Positions 8,683-17,492 of a stretch of DNA of 64,000 nucleotides are shown here, in pieces. The position numbers and the translations under genes are program-made. Below the pieces are notes generated by a model that ran no database searches, was not told the DNA's origin, and worked only from the letters and a program-made list of their open reading frames with translations. The stretch comes from Muribaculaceae bacterium (GTDB lineage Bacteria; Bacteroidota; Bacteroidia; Bacteroidales; Muribaculaceae). Where the stretch lies: positions 62,001 through 126,000 of the forward strand of contig JAFYYU010000012.1 in assembly GCA_017557425.1 (NCBI GenBank). Direction: 5' to 3'. Position 1 is the stretch's first letter, and each line of letters begins with the position of its first letter.

Positions 8683-9867
8683 ATGAAAACAATGATTAAG
8701 AAAAAAATCCTCTTTGTAATAGAGTCATTGGTGGCGGCAGGAGCTGAGAAAAGCCTTGTCACTTTGCTGAACGAACTGGATTATAGCAAATATGATGTCG
8801 ATCTGCAATTGTTCTCTTATGGCGGGGAATTTGAACGATATCTGCCCGAACAAGTGAACTTATTGCCTCCACTTCCGTTTCTTGAGTTCCTTTCTGGACA
8901 CAAACAAGGTACAGCTAGGATGTGGATTTCGAGATTGTTTTATTCTTTTTGGATACGTTTTGGGAAAGACCAATCAATAAAGGGTAAAGCCAGAAAGTGG
9001 TGGATTTGCGCAAAATCAAATATTGAGGTTTTTCAAAATGACTACGATGTTGTTATCGGGTATTCACAGTGTATACCTACTTTTTACGTAGTTGATAAAG
9101 TGAGGGCGCAAAAGAAAATTGGATGGGTCAATTGTATTTACCATCTTGATGGGAAAGAACGAGAGTGGCAGAAAAAATATTATGATGCCCTGGATAAGGT
9201 GATATTGGTAAGCATGGGTGCTCTGACACATTTAAAACAAGTATATCCTGAATATTCTGATAAAATGGAACTTATGCTCGACATGATTTCAGCAACGACT
9301 ATAACTAGACTGTCAGCTGAAAAGGAACAACCCTTTGAAGACAGTATTAACTCAAAGTTGTTAACTGTTGCTCGTCTGGATGATAGAGACAAGGGGTATG
9401 ATATCACTCTTGAAGCTTGCAAGATTCTGCGCGATAGAGGCTTGAAGTTCAAGTGGTATGCAATAGGTCGGGGCTCTTATCGCAAGGAAATGGAAGAGTA
9501 TATCGCGGCCAATAGTTTACAGGATTGTTTTATCCTTTTAGGAACTACCCCCAATCCATATCCATATATCAAGAATTGCGATATTTACGTTCAGACTTCA
9601 CGTCATGAGGGTTTTGGTCTCTCGATAGCCGAAGCAAGAATATTGAATAGGCCAGTTGTGACGACAAAGTTTGATAGTGTATACAACCAGATGGTACCAA
9701 ACAAGAATGGTCTTGTTGTCCCAATTAATGCGACAGCTGTGGCCGATGCTATTCAAAGATTGTTAGAAGACAAAAGCCTATACAATTCCATTGTGGACTT
9801 TCAGCGTCAGGAAAAGAAGGGGAATGTGGAGGAGATAGAGAAATTCTATCAGTTGATAGAGAACTAA
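8683..9867 (+). CDS. GT4 family glycosyltransferase
   Basis: A GT-B enzyme of about 394 residues; an in-frame ATG at 8692 (KKKILFVIES follows) is an equally good start. It has AGAEKS in the N-terminal loop, a LLTVARLDDRDKGYD segment opening the donor domain, and E-x7-E in HEGFGLSIAEAR. It belongs to the same subfamily as the genes at 12,986 and 16,224, sharing the opening pattern (F-x-x-x-S-L-x-x-x-GAEKSL) and the NPYPYIK stretch. It follows the glycerophosphotransferase and precedes a broken flippase gene, with a 40-base spacer on its 5' side. Confidence 0.92.
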   Translation: MKTMIKKKILFVIESLVAAGAEKSLVTLLNELDYSKYDVDLQLFSYGGEFERYLPEQVNLLPPLPFLEFLSGHKQGTARMWISRLFYSFWIRFGKDQSIKGKARKWWICAKSNIEVFQNDYDVVIGYSQCIPTFYVVDKVRAQKKIGWVNCIYHLDGKEREWQKKYYDALDKVILVSMGALTHLKQVYPEYSDKMELMLDMISATTITRLSAEKEQPFEDSINSKLLTVARLDDRDKGYDITLEACKILRDRGLKFKWYAIGRGSYRKEMEEYIAANSLQDCFILLGTTPNPYPYIKNCDIYVQTSRHEGFGLSIAEARILNRPVVTTKFDSVYNQMVPNKNGLVVPINATAVADAIQRLLEDKSLYNSIVDFQRQEKKGNVEEIEKFYQLIEN

Positions 9868-9894
9868 TTTGATTTTCTAATTATTTTCGGAGCA

Positions 9895-10085
9895 TTGTCT
9901 GAAGAGCTCACTCATAGTAATAGCCAGCGGATTGCGAAGAATGCGGTGATGTTGTACATCCGTATGTTCTTGACAATGATTGTGGGGCTTTATGCCTCGC
10001 GTGCCGTCCTAGATGTGTTGAGTGTTGAGGATTATGGTACATCTAGCGTAGTTGTCGGTGTTGTGGCAATGATAGGTTACCTGAA
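9895..10085 (+). pseudogene. Truncated Wzx-type flippase, N-terminus only
   Basis: From a TTG at 9895 about 60 codons read as the amino-terminal end of a polysaccharide flippase of the MOP superfamily: NSQRIAKNAVMLYIRMFLTM, then VGLYASRAVLDVLSVEDYG and a second hydrophobic helix. After roughly YLNLSE the flippase sequence stops making sense; in this frame it ends at a stop near 10,146, while another frame continues with unrelated coding-like sequence. The intact protein would be over 400 residues with about 12-14 membrane helices, so this is a remnant. No intact flippase gene is present in the window. The end coordinate is approximate. Confidence 0.8.
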
Positions 10086-10199
10086 TCTCTCAGAAATGGC
10101 GTCTGGGCTGCTGCCATCATCTGCGAATACGCCGAGAAATACCTAGATAACATCACCCGTCTACGAGACCGACCAATGCCGAAAGGGAACTATTGGTAA
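10083..10199 (+). pseudogene. C-terminal fragment of an unidentified protein
   Basis: In the frame that includes 10,104 the sequence reads as a plausible protein tail, LRNGVWAAAIICEYAEKY, then LDNITRLRDRPMPKGNYW and a TAA at 10,197-10,199. It begins where the truncated flippase loses its identity, so a deletion or recombination junction lies around 10,080-10,100. I do not recognise the family; a transposase or phage-derived tail is possible but unsupported. The next fragment continues in the same frame directly after the stop. Confidence 0.4.
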
Positions 10200-10582
10200 A
10201 AAATATTAGCAGTAGAACATCCTGATGCCAAATTCTTCGCTTTATGTAATAATTGGACTGATCCTCACGAACTTCAAATCCAAGTGGATTTCTTTGAGTC
10301 ACATTCCGATTACACTCTAACTGTCCATGAATATACCAAATGGGATGAGGAAAAGGGCGCTTACCAGCATCATCAGATAAAGCTTTTAGTGATTACTAAA
10401 GACGATTTGGCATTAACTCTTGATGATTATGCTACTTGTGTATTCTTTACGAAAACCTTAACGAGTGTCTATCGAAGAAGTTCACTTGGAGCATAAAGTA
10501 TCAGAATTATAGTTGTGAATTTGATATGACGCTGTTCTACGCATTGAAGATTCAGGGCAAATGTTACTTTTTTAATCGGTAA
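10200..10582 (+). pseudogene. Frameshifted relic of a GT2 glycosyltransferase
   Basis: Starting right after a TAA, the frame reads ILAVEHPDAKFFALC, NNWTDP, then QVDFFESHSDYTLTVH, which is the part of a Bacteroidales GT2 that normally reads FALCEGDDYWTDP. The metal-binding acidic residues have been lost. At the stop at 10,494-10,496 the match continues in another reading frame (YQNYSCEFDMTLFYALKIQG) to a TAA at 10,580-10,582, so there is at least one frameshift. It is a diverged second copy of the relic at 2663-2911, with a longer stretch preserved. It is not functional. Confidence 0.72.
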
Positions 10583-10913
10583 TGAGATGTTATCGGATTC
10601 AACCAAACTGTATCCTACCACCATCCCCAAAACATCAGCAAGTTCCTACTTAGCACCAATGAAGTATTTTTCAGCCTCTTCCCACATTGGCATACTTCTA
10701 GATGCAAACAGAGCAATCCAGGGAATTAGTGTACAATTTCTTAAAAACCTTTGCGTTGTCAGTCATTGTCAATCGACAATGAGGCACTATAAAAGGGTAT
10801 TGCCTTTATTTGGGAATAAGATGCGCATTTATCCTAACCACTGTTGAGCCTTTCAAGATGGCGTTTTGCGTACTCAATAATAAGTAAAAATGAATGACTG
10901 CTAAATTTATTTT
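10583..10913. other. Gene-free stretch with a possible minus-strand relic
   Basis: About 330 bases without an intact gene. On the minus strand, roughly from 10,766 down to 10,560, coding-like reading appears in two frames: a start MTDNAKVFKKLYTN, then in a neighbouring frame IPWIALFASRSMPMWEEAEK, interrupted by a TAG and continuing as ELADVLGMVVGYSLVESDN. This looks like a frameshifted and stopped gene fragment lying opposite to all neighbours. I cannot assign a family. An 86-codon + strand frame at 10,587-10,847 has no family resemblance and is probably the shadow of this relic. Confidence 0.35.
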
Positions 10914-11873
10914 GTGGAAATGAGAGAATATGTGTTGTCACACGAGAACCGTCAATGGTGGATGGGCCTTGCTATGATTTGGATTATTGTATACCATCTA
11001 TGGATATCGGATGGAGGATTGAAAAGTTACATAAATATAGATTTTTTGGATTTCTTTTTCTCAAAAGGCTATTTGGGCGTTGATATTTTCTTTTTTCTAT
11101 CAGCCTATGGCTGTGCTTGCTCTTTGAGTAAGAATTCATTAAGGACATTTTATAGAAATCGTTTTTTCCGTTTGTTCCCAATATATATAGTTTATACAAT
11201 TATTTTAGTTCTAATCCTGTGTGGTTATTATCGTCAGACTTGGTGGTTAATGTTTGTTAAACAAGTTACCGGCCTCTCAACACTCACGTTGGGCAGACTA
11301 CAGGTTGAATGGTATATGCCAGCACAAATTCTTGTGTATGTACTTTTCCCGATTATTTATAAATTGGCTAAGATGATTCATAAGAATGCGGTATCGTTCT
11401 TTCTTGTGGTGTTATTCTTCAGTATATTTGTTTTTGTTATTGACAGGATTTTTATTTCAAATTTTGCTTATCGCATACCGATTATAATTATTGGCACTGT
11501 AACCTACTTTTTGTTGGCCAAGAATAATAATCAACGCTTGCTCTTATATTATCTGATGGGAGGACTTATAGCTTTTTTATCGATCAATAGTGTCATTTTA
11601 TTCTCTTCATTAACATTGCCGCTTCTTCTGTACGCATTTAGTAAATGCGATCTTCATCTTCCCTTGAAACGGGGCGTCAGTTTTATTGGTAAGCATTCAT
11701 TAGAGATTTATCTTGCACAGAATTTTGCTTTAGATCATTTTTTGGGTAAAATGAGTGTGGTTAATCCATTAGTAAAATTTTTTGAATGTGCAATGATAAT
11801 TATTTTAGGAAGCTGTTTGTTATATTACATTCAATTTTTATCATCTAAATTTTTGAAAAATAGTATTCTGTAA
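10914..11873 (+). CDS. Acyltransferase 3 family membrane protein
   Basis: A membrane protein of about 319 residues of the acyltransferase 3 (OafA/NodX) type, which acetylates or otherwise acylates sugars of surface polysaccharides. The start may be GTG at 10,914 or ATG at 10,920. The N-terminus has RQWWMGLAMIWIIVYHLW, with the family's conserved His in the first membrane helix, followed by a second helix ending in FFLSAYG, and about ten hydrophobic segments in all. Near the C-terminus the family pattern HSLEIYLAQNF is seen. The gene is very A+T rich and follows the relic region, consistent with separate acquisition. The substrate is unknown. Confidence 0.9.
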   Translation: MEMREYVLSHENRQWWMGLAMIWIIVYHLWISDGGLKSYINIDFLDFFFSKGYLGVDIFFFLSAYGCACSLSKNSLRTFYRNRFFRLFPIYIVYTIILVLILCGYYRQTWWLMFVKQVTGLSTLTLGRLQVEWYMPAQILVYVLFPIIYKLAKMIHKNAVSFFLVVLFFSIFVFVIDRIFISNFAYRIPIIIIGTVTYFLLAKNNNQRLLLYYLMGGLIAFLSINSVILFSSLTLPLLLYAFSKCDLHLPLKRGVSFIGKHSLEIYLAQNFALDHFLGKMSVVNPLVKFFECAMIIILGSCLLYYIQFLSSKFLKNSIL

Positions 11874-11979
11874 GAAAAGAACGCTTATCAAATATTGAGT
11901 TTTGCGAATAATAGTAATGTATTCATCTGTGGGGCGTCGGAAGGATGAAGTGTTTTTTATCATCAGAAATAAGTGAATC

Positions 11980-12972
11980 TTGAAAATAATCTCTGTTATT
12001 ATACCTGTTTTTAATGCTGAACTTTATTTAAGGCGTTGTTTGGATAGTTTTATTGTCCAAACACTGACGGATTTTGAATTAATCTTAGTAGACGATGGCA
12101 GCAACGACAACAGCGGAGAGATCTGTGATGAATATGCTGGTCAACAGGGCAACATTCGCGTTATTCATCAAACGAATCAAGGCGTAAGTGCTGCACGTCA
12201 AGCGGGATTGGACGCTGCTTCGGGGCAATATGTCATTTTTGCAGATCCTGATGACTGGGTTGAGCCGACAATGCTTGAGGAATTGTTTGAAGTTGCTATC
12301 AATAATGATGCTGATGTGGTGCTATGTGATTTTTGGATAAACAGTTCAGCGGCAGAAGGAGATCGTAAATACCAAAATTTGCGAGCTTTGAGTTCGGATT
12401 CTGTCTTGAGTCAATTGATTTCAGGGGAACTGCATGGGTTTACATGGAACAAATTATACCGAAGTTCTTGTTTGAGGAAGCATCATGTTACTTTCCCGCA
12501 GGGAATCAATTACAGTGAAGACCTGTGGTTTAATTGCAAACTGTTTTTAAATCATAATGTTAAAGTAGCGTATCTGCAGAAGCCTTTTTACCACTATGAT
12601 TATTATACTAACTCAAGTGGATTATCTCGTAAGTTGACTGCAAGATCAGTAAAGGATTATCTGTCTTTTATTGAGTTTATCCACGATGAGCTACAGGATG
12701 GGGCATTCAAAGATGAGCTGGCCCTACTTAGGTTCAATGCGATCAGATTAGCCTTTCGTTCGGACTGCTCTTCCTCTGCGTTCTATTCAATATTCCCTGA
12801 GCGCTTTGAAGAATTTAGAAAGATTCTATCATCATCTGATATGCCGATCGCTACGAAGTACGGGCTATTGTTGGCTTTGAATGGCCGATTAGCATGCGGC
12901 CGTTTTTTGCTGACGGCTTATGAAAGAACTTACTTGCCGATAGCGAAGGCACTTGCCGGGATGCGGAATTGA
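11980..12972 (+). CDS. GT2 family glycosyltransferase
   Basis: A 330-residue GT2 enzyme started at the TTG at 11,980; no ATG lies before the conserved first strand (KIISVIIPVFN). The nucleotide-binding DDGSNDNSG and a GVSAARQAG motif are present. The metal-binding motif reads DPDDW in place of the more usual DSDDW, keeping the acidic residues. A YSEDLWF segment is the likely catalytic region. The N-terminus closely resembles the short relic at 2553, so a related gene once existed upstream. Its 3' end lies just before the following GT4 gene. Confidence 0.92.
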   Translation: MKIISVIIPVFNAELYLRRCLDSFIVQTLTDFELILVDDGSNDNSGEICDEYAGQQGNIRVIHQTNQGVSAARQAGLDAASGQYVIFADPDDWVEPTMLEELFEVAINNDADVVLCDFWINSSAAEGDRKYQNLRALSSDSVLSQLISGELHGFTWNKLYRSSCLRKHHVTFPQGINYSEDLWFNCKLFLNHNVKVAYLQKPFYHYDYYTNSSGLSRKLTARSVKDYLSFIEFIHDELQDGAFKDELALLRFNAIRLAFRSDCSSSAFYSIFPERFEEFRKILSSSDMPIATKYGLLLALNGRLACGRFLLTAYERTYLPIAKALAGMRN

Positions 12973-12985
12973 TTATATTTCATTG

Positions 12986-14140
12986 ATGAAAAAGCGATTG
13001 CTGTTTATCATTGATTCATTGAATTGTGGTGGGGCAGAAAAGAGCCTGATCTCTTTGCTTCCGCTCTTGGATTATTCGCGTCTGGATGTGGATTTGCTGA
13101 TATTCAATCGCGGTGGTGTGTTTGAGAAATATCTTCCACCACAAGTTCATATCATTGGGCATAATCTGTATGGATCAGGTCTTATCAATAGGATTAATCG
13201 ATTCATTCATCAGATCGTTTTCTCATGCCGGATACGCTACGGTAAGAAACGTCATGGTGCAGAGACTCATTGGCGCGCGATGCATGAAGTTGTGGATCGT
13301 CTGAAGGGAGAATATGATGCAGCGATTGCTTATCAGCAAGGTTTGCCGACATTCTTCTTGGCGACGAAGGTCGATGCTGAAAAAAAGATTGCCTGGATCA
13401 ATGCCGATGTGTTTGAGGCTGGCTATGATATGAATTACTGCAAGCAGTTCTATGACAAAATGGATAATGTCGTAGCTGTGTCTGAGAAACTGTCTGAGAA
13501 GTTGGGCAGGAAAGCGCCATGGTTAAAAGACAAACTTTATTGCATTTATGATATCATTAATCCTGACATAGTGCATCGGCTTGCCCAAGAAGCAGTCAAT
13601 GATATGCCCGTTGAAAAAGGAGATCTGTCGATTGTAACAGTGGGACGACTCACGCGACCCAAGAATCACCTTCTAGCGGTTGATACGGCTAAAATTCTCA
13701 AAGACAGGGCTGTGGCCTTCAAATGGATCTTTGTGGGCGAAGGCGAAATGAGGCCAAGTATTGAGGAAAGAATCGAGGAAGTGGGATTAGAGCAAAGTGT
13801 TTTTTTGCTTGGGCTCAAAGAGAATCCTTATCCCTATATGGCCAAGGCTGACATATATGTACAGACATCCACTTTTGAGGGCTTCGGTATGACTATCGCA
13901 GAGGCGAAAATTCTCAGCCGACCTGTAGTCAGTACTAACTTTGATATCGTCCATGATCAGATAAAGGATCGTCAGAACGGCATGATAGCCGAGATGACCC
14001 CCGAGAGCGTTGCAGATTGCATTATAGAGCTGCATAGGGACAAAGACTTGAGAAACAGGATTATTGGCAATTTGGGTAAAGAAGTTAATTCTACTTCTGC
14101 CACCGAGCCAGCTAAGTTTATGCGTTTGATTGATGCCTGA
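12986..14140 (+). CDS. GT4 family glycosyltransferase
   Basis: A GT-B enzyme of 384 residues from the ATG at 12,986; the frame extends upstream to a TTG at 12,953, inside the previous gene, but homology begins with MKKRLLFIIDSL. It has CGGAEKS in the first loop, IVTVGRLTRPKNH at the start of the donor domain, and E-x7-E in FEGFGMTIAEAK. It is a close relative of the genes at 8683 and 16,224. It comes 13 bases after the preceding GT2, and an acyltransferase follows after 18 bases, so all three are probably one transcript. Confidence 0.92.
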   Translation: MKKRLLFIIDSLNCGGAEKSLISLLPLLDYSRLDVDLLIFNRGGVFEKYLPPQVHIIGHNLYGSGLINRINRFIHQIVFSCRIRYGKKRHGAETHWRAMHEVVDRLKGEYDAAIAYQQGLPTFFLATKVDAEKKIAWINADVFEAGYDMNYCKQFYDKMDNVVAVSEKLSEKLGRKAPWLKDKLYCIYDIINPDIVHRLAQEAVNDMPVEKGDLSIVTVGRLTRPKNHLLAVDTAKILKDRAVAFKWIFVGEGEMRPSIEERIEEVGLEQSVFLLGLKENPYPYMAKADIYVQTSTFEGFGMTIAEAKILSRPVVSTNFDIVHDQIKDRQNGMIAEMTPESVADCIIELHRDKDLRNRIIGNLGKEVNSTSATEPAKFMRLIDA

Positions 14141-14158
14141 TAAGGGAGGGACTGAGCG

Positions 14159-15130
14159 ATGAAGTTTAATCTTTCCAAGGATGCTTCGACATGCCTCAAA
14201 GGTATTTCTTGTCTATTGATTGTGTTGCATCATTGGTGTTCTGGATTATCAGGTGTGGGCTATGACAATATTCTCGTGAAGTTGCTGACACAGGCGGGTG
14301 GTGTGACGGGTGTTGCTGTCTTCTTTTTCCTGTCTTCCTATGGCTTGACCCGTTCGCAACTTGTGAAAAAGGATAGTATCAGCTTATTTTTTACTAAACG
14401 CCTGTCCAAAGTATTTGTTCCGTTAGTGTTGACAAATGCACTATGGTTGGCATTGAGGTATAATGGGCAAGGTTTTGTTCAATCGTTTCTGCAGATTTTG
14501 AATGTCAGTGATTTGCTGGATCTTGCCACTTGGTTTTGTAATATCATCATAGTCTGCTATGTGATTTTCTATGCATCTAATCACTTGAAATCAGATTGGA
14601 TGAAGGTATCAGTCAGCTGGATTCTGATTTTTGTATTAGCAGTGATACTGGTTGCTTATTTCCCTCACCGGCCATGCTATGTCTATTCACTTGTGGCATT
14701 CCCTTTGGGTGGTATGGTAGCTATTCTGCAAGACAGAATGAAGGTGTCCCAATTGATGATGCTTACTTTCGTGCCTGTGGCTGCAGTTATTGGAGCGTTG
14801 GCTGTGTTCTGTACGGGCTATAAAGCCCATTTGTTGGCCAATCTTTATTGTTGTGCTGTCATTTTTTGTTTGATGCTGATTGTGATGGGGTTGCGGAACA
14901 ATCGCGCGTCTCTGATATATGAATCGGTGTGCAGTTTAAAGAAACCAGCATCTTTCATAGGACTTTATTCTTATGAGATTTACTTGCTCCACAACAAGTT
15001 TTTGATGCTGCATAGCGATTATCATGTCACGGTTTGGTATCCCATTACAGTTGTATTCATTGTGCTTCCGTTGGCTGTTTTTCTTTATATGTGTGATAAA
15101 CAATTAACCAAATTGATGGTGAAAAAATGA
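14159..15130 (+). CDS. Acyltransferase 3 family membrane protein
   Basis: A 323-residue polytopic membrane protein of the acyltransferase 3 family. The N-terminal part contains CLKGISCLLIVLHHW with the conserved His in the first helix, followed by GVAVFFFLSSYGL, and about ten hydrophobic segments. The C-terminal part has SYEIYLLHNKF, the family's late signature. It should O-acylate a sugar residue, most often with acetate. The last codon overlaps the ATG of the pyruvyl transferase gene (ATGA), so acylation and pyruvylation are translationally coupled and probably act on the same repeat unit. Confidence 0.9.
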   Translation: MKFNLSKDASTCLKGISCLLIVLHHWCSGLSGVGYDNILVKLLTQAGGVTGVAVFFFLSSYGLTRSQLVKKDSISLFFTKRLSKVFVPLVLTNALWLALRYNGQGFVQSFLQILNVSDLLDLATWFCNIIIVCYVIFYASNHLKSDWMKVSVSWILIFVLAVILVAYFPHRPCYVYSLVAFPLGGMVAILQDRMKVSQLMMLTFVPVAAVIGALAVFCTGYKAHLLANLYCCAVIFCLMLIVMGLRNNRASLIYESVCSLKKPASFIGLYSYEIYLLHNKFLMLHSDYHVTVWYPITVVFIVLPLAVFLYMCDKQLTKLMVKK

Positions 15131-16227
15131 TTATTAAAACAATTACATGCCATCAATCATCTAATCATGGGGCGATGCTGCAAGCATATGCGTTACTCCA
15201 TTATTTGCGAGCGCTTGGACATGATGCCAGTGTGATTGATTATAGGCCTCCATATTTGAGTTTGAATCATCGTATACCACCTCAATACGAGCGTTGGGGC
15301 ATCAAGCAACTATATCTTTTGTCAAAGCTTCCTGGAGACATGGGAGGATGGCGTCGTCATAGAGCATTATTGCCGTTTTATAACCAATATGTTAAGACTA
15401 CACCCCAAAAGTATACTTCTATCGAACAGTTGAGGGCGAACCCGCCTATCGCTGATTTATATATTGCCGGTAGTGATCAGATTTGGAATACCACGTTCCA
15501 GAACGGAAAAGATGCCGCTTTTTATTTGGATTTTGGCTCTCCAAACCGCAAAATCAGTTATGCGGCAAGCTTTGCGACCGAATCACTTGAACACGGAACC
15601 GAAGAGTTCGTTAAGAAAAACTTGTGTAATCTTGATGCTATTAGTGTAAGGGAAAGCTCTGGTTTGAGAATTCTCAAAGAATTGGGTTATGATGGTGAAA
15701 TGGTGGTCGATCCCGTTTTTCTGTTGAGTAAGGAACAATGGGACCAATTTGACACAGAAGTGGCGGCTAATGAGCGTTACATTCTGACATATGATTTTGA
15801 GAAGAAAAAGAGTCTGATTGGACATATTGCTAAGCGGTTGGCCGAGGCTTCTGGTTGTAAGGTTTATTCCGTAAGTCCTTTTAAACGTGGATATGCTGAC
15901 AAATCTTTCGTTGATGTGGGGCCTGATGTGTTTATTTCGCTGATTAAACATGCCCAGTGTGTCATTTGCAATTCGTTCCATGGTACTGCATTCTCGATGA
16001 TTTATGGCAAAGACTTCTTTGTGCTTAATCGCAAAGATGGATTGAATGTTAGGATGAGGGATTTGTTGATGCGCTACAATCTCGGCTACCGTTTGATTAG
16101 TGAGAACGCACCCAATTCTCAACTGTTATCTGGAATTGACTATGGAGCTGTCTATCTACAGCTTGAGCGCGACATCGAAGCATCAAAACAGTACTTATTG
16201 AACCAAATAGAATTAGCAAAAAGATGA
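15127..16227 (+). CDS. Polysaccharide pyruvyl transferase family protein
   Basis: A 366-residue member of the PS_pyruv_trans family. These enzymes put pyruvate ketals on capsule sugars from phosphoenolpyruvate, although some relatives act on other substrates. Landmarks are SSNHGAMLQAYAL at residues 11-23, AGSDQIWN in the centre, ISYAASFA, SVRESSG, VVDPVFLL, and a late SFHGTAFSMIYGK with the conserved His. Both ends overlap neighbours by four bases (ATGA), placing it in a tight three-gene unit with the acyltransferase and a GT4. The product would carry negative charge on the polysaccharide. Confidence 0.93.
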   Translation: MIIKTITCHQSSNHGAMLQAYALLHYLRALGHDASVIDYRPPYLSLNHRIPPQYERWGIKQLYLLSKLPGDMGGWRRHRALLPFYNQYVKTTPQKYTSIEQLRANPPIADLYIAGSDQIWNTTFQNGKDAAFYLDFGSPNRKISYAASFATESLEHGTEEFVKKNLCNLDAISVRESSGLRILKELGYDGEMVVDPVFLLSKEQWDQFDTEVAANERYILTYDFEKKKSLIGHIAKRLAEASGCKVYSVSPFKRGYADKSFVDVGPDVFISLIKHAQCVICNSFHGTAFSMIYGKDFFVLNRKDGLNVRMRDLLMRYNLGYRLISENAPNSQLLSGIDYGAVYLQLERDIEASKQYLLNQIELAKR

Positions 16228-17429
16228 AACCGCGCATTTTCATCAATATGCACTATATGGAGCTTGGCGGCGCTGAAAGAGCGCTGCTGGGACTCCTCAA
16301 TGCGCTTGACACCGATAAGGTTGATGTGGACTTGTTTCTTAATCAGCACACAGGGGAATTCATGCCGCTGATACCTGATAAAATCAATCTGCTGCCTGAA
16401 CGTAGAGGTTATAATGCCATCGAGCGACCGATGAAACAGATTCTCAAAGAAGGACAATTTGGTGTCGCTATTGGTCGATTGAGGGCTCGAAAGCTCCACA
16501 AGAAGTATAATCAATCTTTGGATGACAGGGAAAGGGCTTTCGACTCCAGCGCCTTTCATTATGTTGCTGAGTGCGTTGATCGATATTTGCCGTCTTTAGA
16601 GGACTTGAGCGAATACGACTTGGCTATCAGCTTCTTGCAGCCACACAACATTGTTCTTAACAAAGTCAAAGCAAAAAAGAAGATCGCTTGGATCCATACA
16701 GATTACTCCACTGTCCACGTCAATGCCAAACTTGAATTGCCGGTTTGGGCTGGTTTTGATTATATAGCATCAATATCTCCTGACTGTACCAAGTCATTTT
16801 TGAAGACTTTTCCTTCGCTGGAGAACAAAATCATTGAGATAGAAAACATTCTTTCCACGGATTTCATTCGTCAACAAGCCGAATTGCTTGACGTCTCTGA
16901 TGAGATGCCAAAACATGGAATCAACTTGTTGTCAGTCGGCCGATATTGTCATGCAAAGAATTATGATAACGTGCCCGATATAATGAAGCGATTGGTTGAG
17001 AAGGGATTTAAAGATCTGCGATGGTACATCATCGGGTTTGGGGGTGATGAACCATTGATCAGACAAAAGAATGCCGAAGCTGGCATGGAGGATCATGTGA
17101 TTTTGCTTGGCAAAAAGGATAATCCTTATCCCTATATCAAGGCATGTGACATTTACGTCCAGCCAAGTCGCTATGAGGGAAAAAGTGTAACGGTACGTGA
17201 GGCTCAAGTCCTTTGCAAACCTGTGATAGTTACTAATTACACTACGGCAAGGAGCCAGGTTAAGGACGGGGTGGATGGCTGTATTGTGCCTCAGGATAAT
17301 GACGCATGCGCAGAAGGCATGACTGAAGCTATCCATAATAGAGCCCAACTGGATGCTATCTCGGCATATCTTCATGAACATGACTATGGCAATGAGGATG
17401 AAGTTGAGAAAATATTAGATCTCCTGTGA
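16224..17429 (+). CDS. GT4 family glycosyltransferase
   Basis: A 401-residue GT-B enzyme with LGGAERALLGLL in the N-terminal loop, NLLSVGRYCHAKNYD at the start of the donor domain, and the E-x7-E in YEGKSVTVREAQ. It differs from its paralogues at 8683 and 12,986 in this last motif (KSVTVRE instead of FGxxIAE), which may mean a different donor sugar. The ATG overlaps the pyruvyl transferase stop. It is the last gene in the coupled trio and is followed by a GT32-like gene after a short gap. Confidence 0.92.
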   Translation: MKPRIFINMHYMELGGAERALLGLLNALDTDKVDVDLFLNQHTGEFMPLIPDKINLLPERRGYNAIERPMKQILKEGQFGVAIGRLRARKLHKKYNQSLDDRERAFDSSAFHYVAECVDRYLPSLEDLSEYDLAISFLQPHNIVLNKVKAKKKIAWIHTDYSTVHVNAKLELPVWAGFDYIASISPDCTKSFLKTFPSLENKIIEIENILSTDFIRQQAELLDVSDEMPKHGINLLSVGRYCHAKNYDNVPDIMKRLVEKGFKDLRWYIIGFGGDEPLIRQKNAEAGMEDHVILLGKKDNPYPYIKACDIYVQPSRYEGKSVTVREAQVLCKPVIVTNYTTARSQVKDGVDGCIVPQDNDACAEGMTEAIHNRAQLDAISAYLHEHDYGNEDEVEKILDLL

Positions 17430-17492
17430 GTACAATGTTTAGGGATTACATTGATATCACGATTTTCTTTTAGCAAATATCATAGAAATATA

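Noticed and set aside
10587-10847. Plus-strand frame of 86 codons
   Set aside because: Odd composition, no family resemblance; it overlaps a protein-like relic on the other strand.
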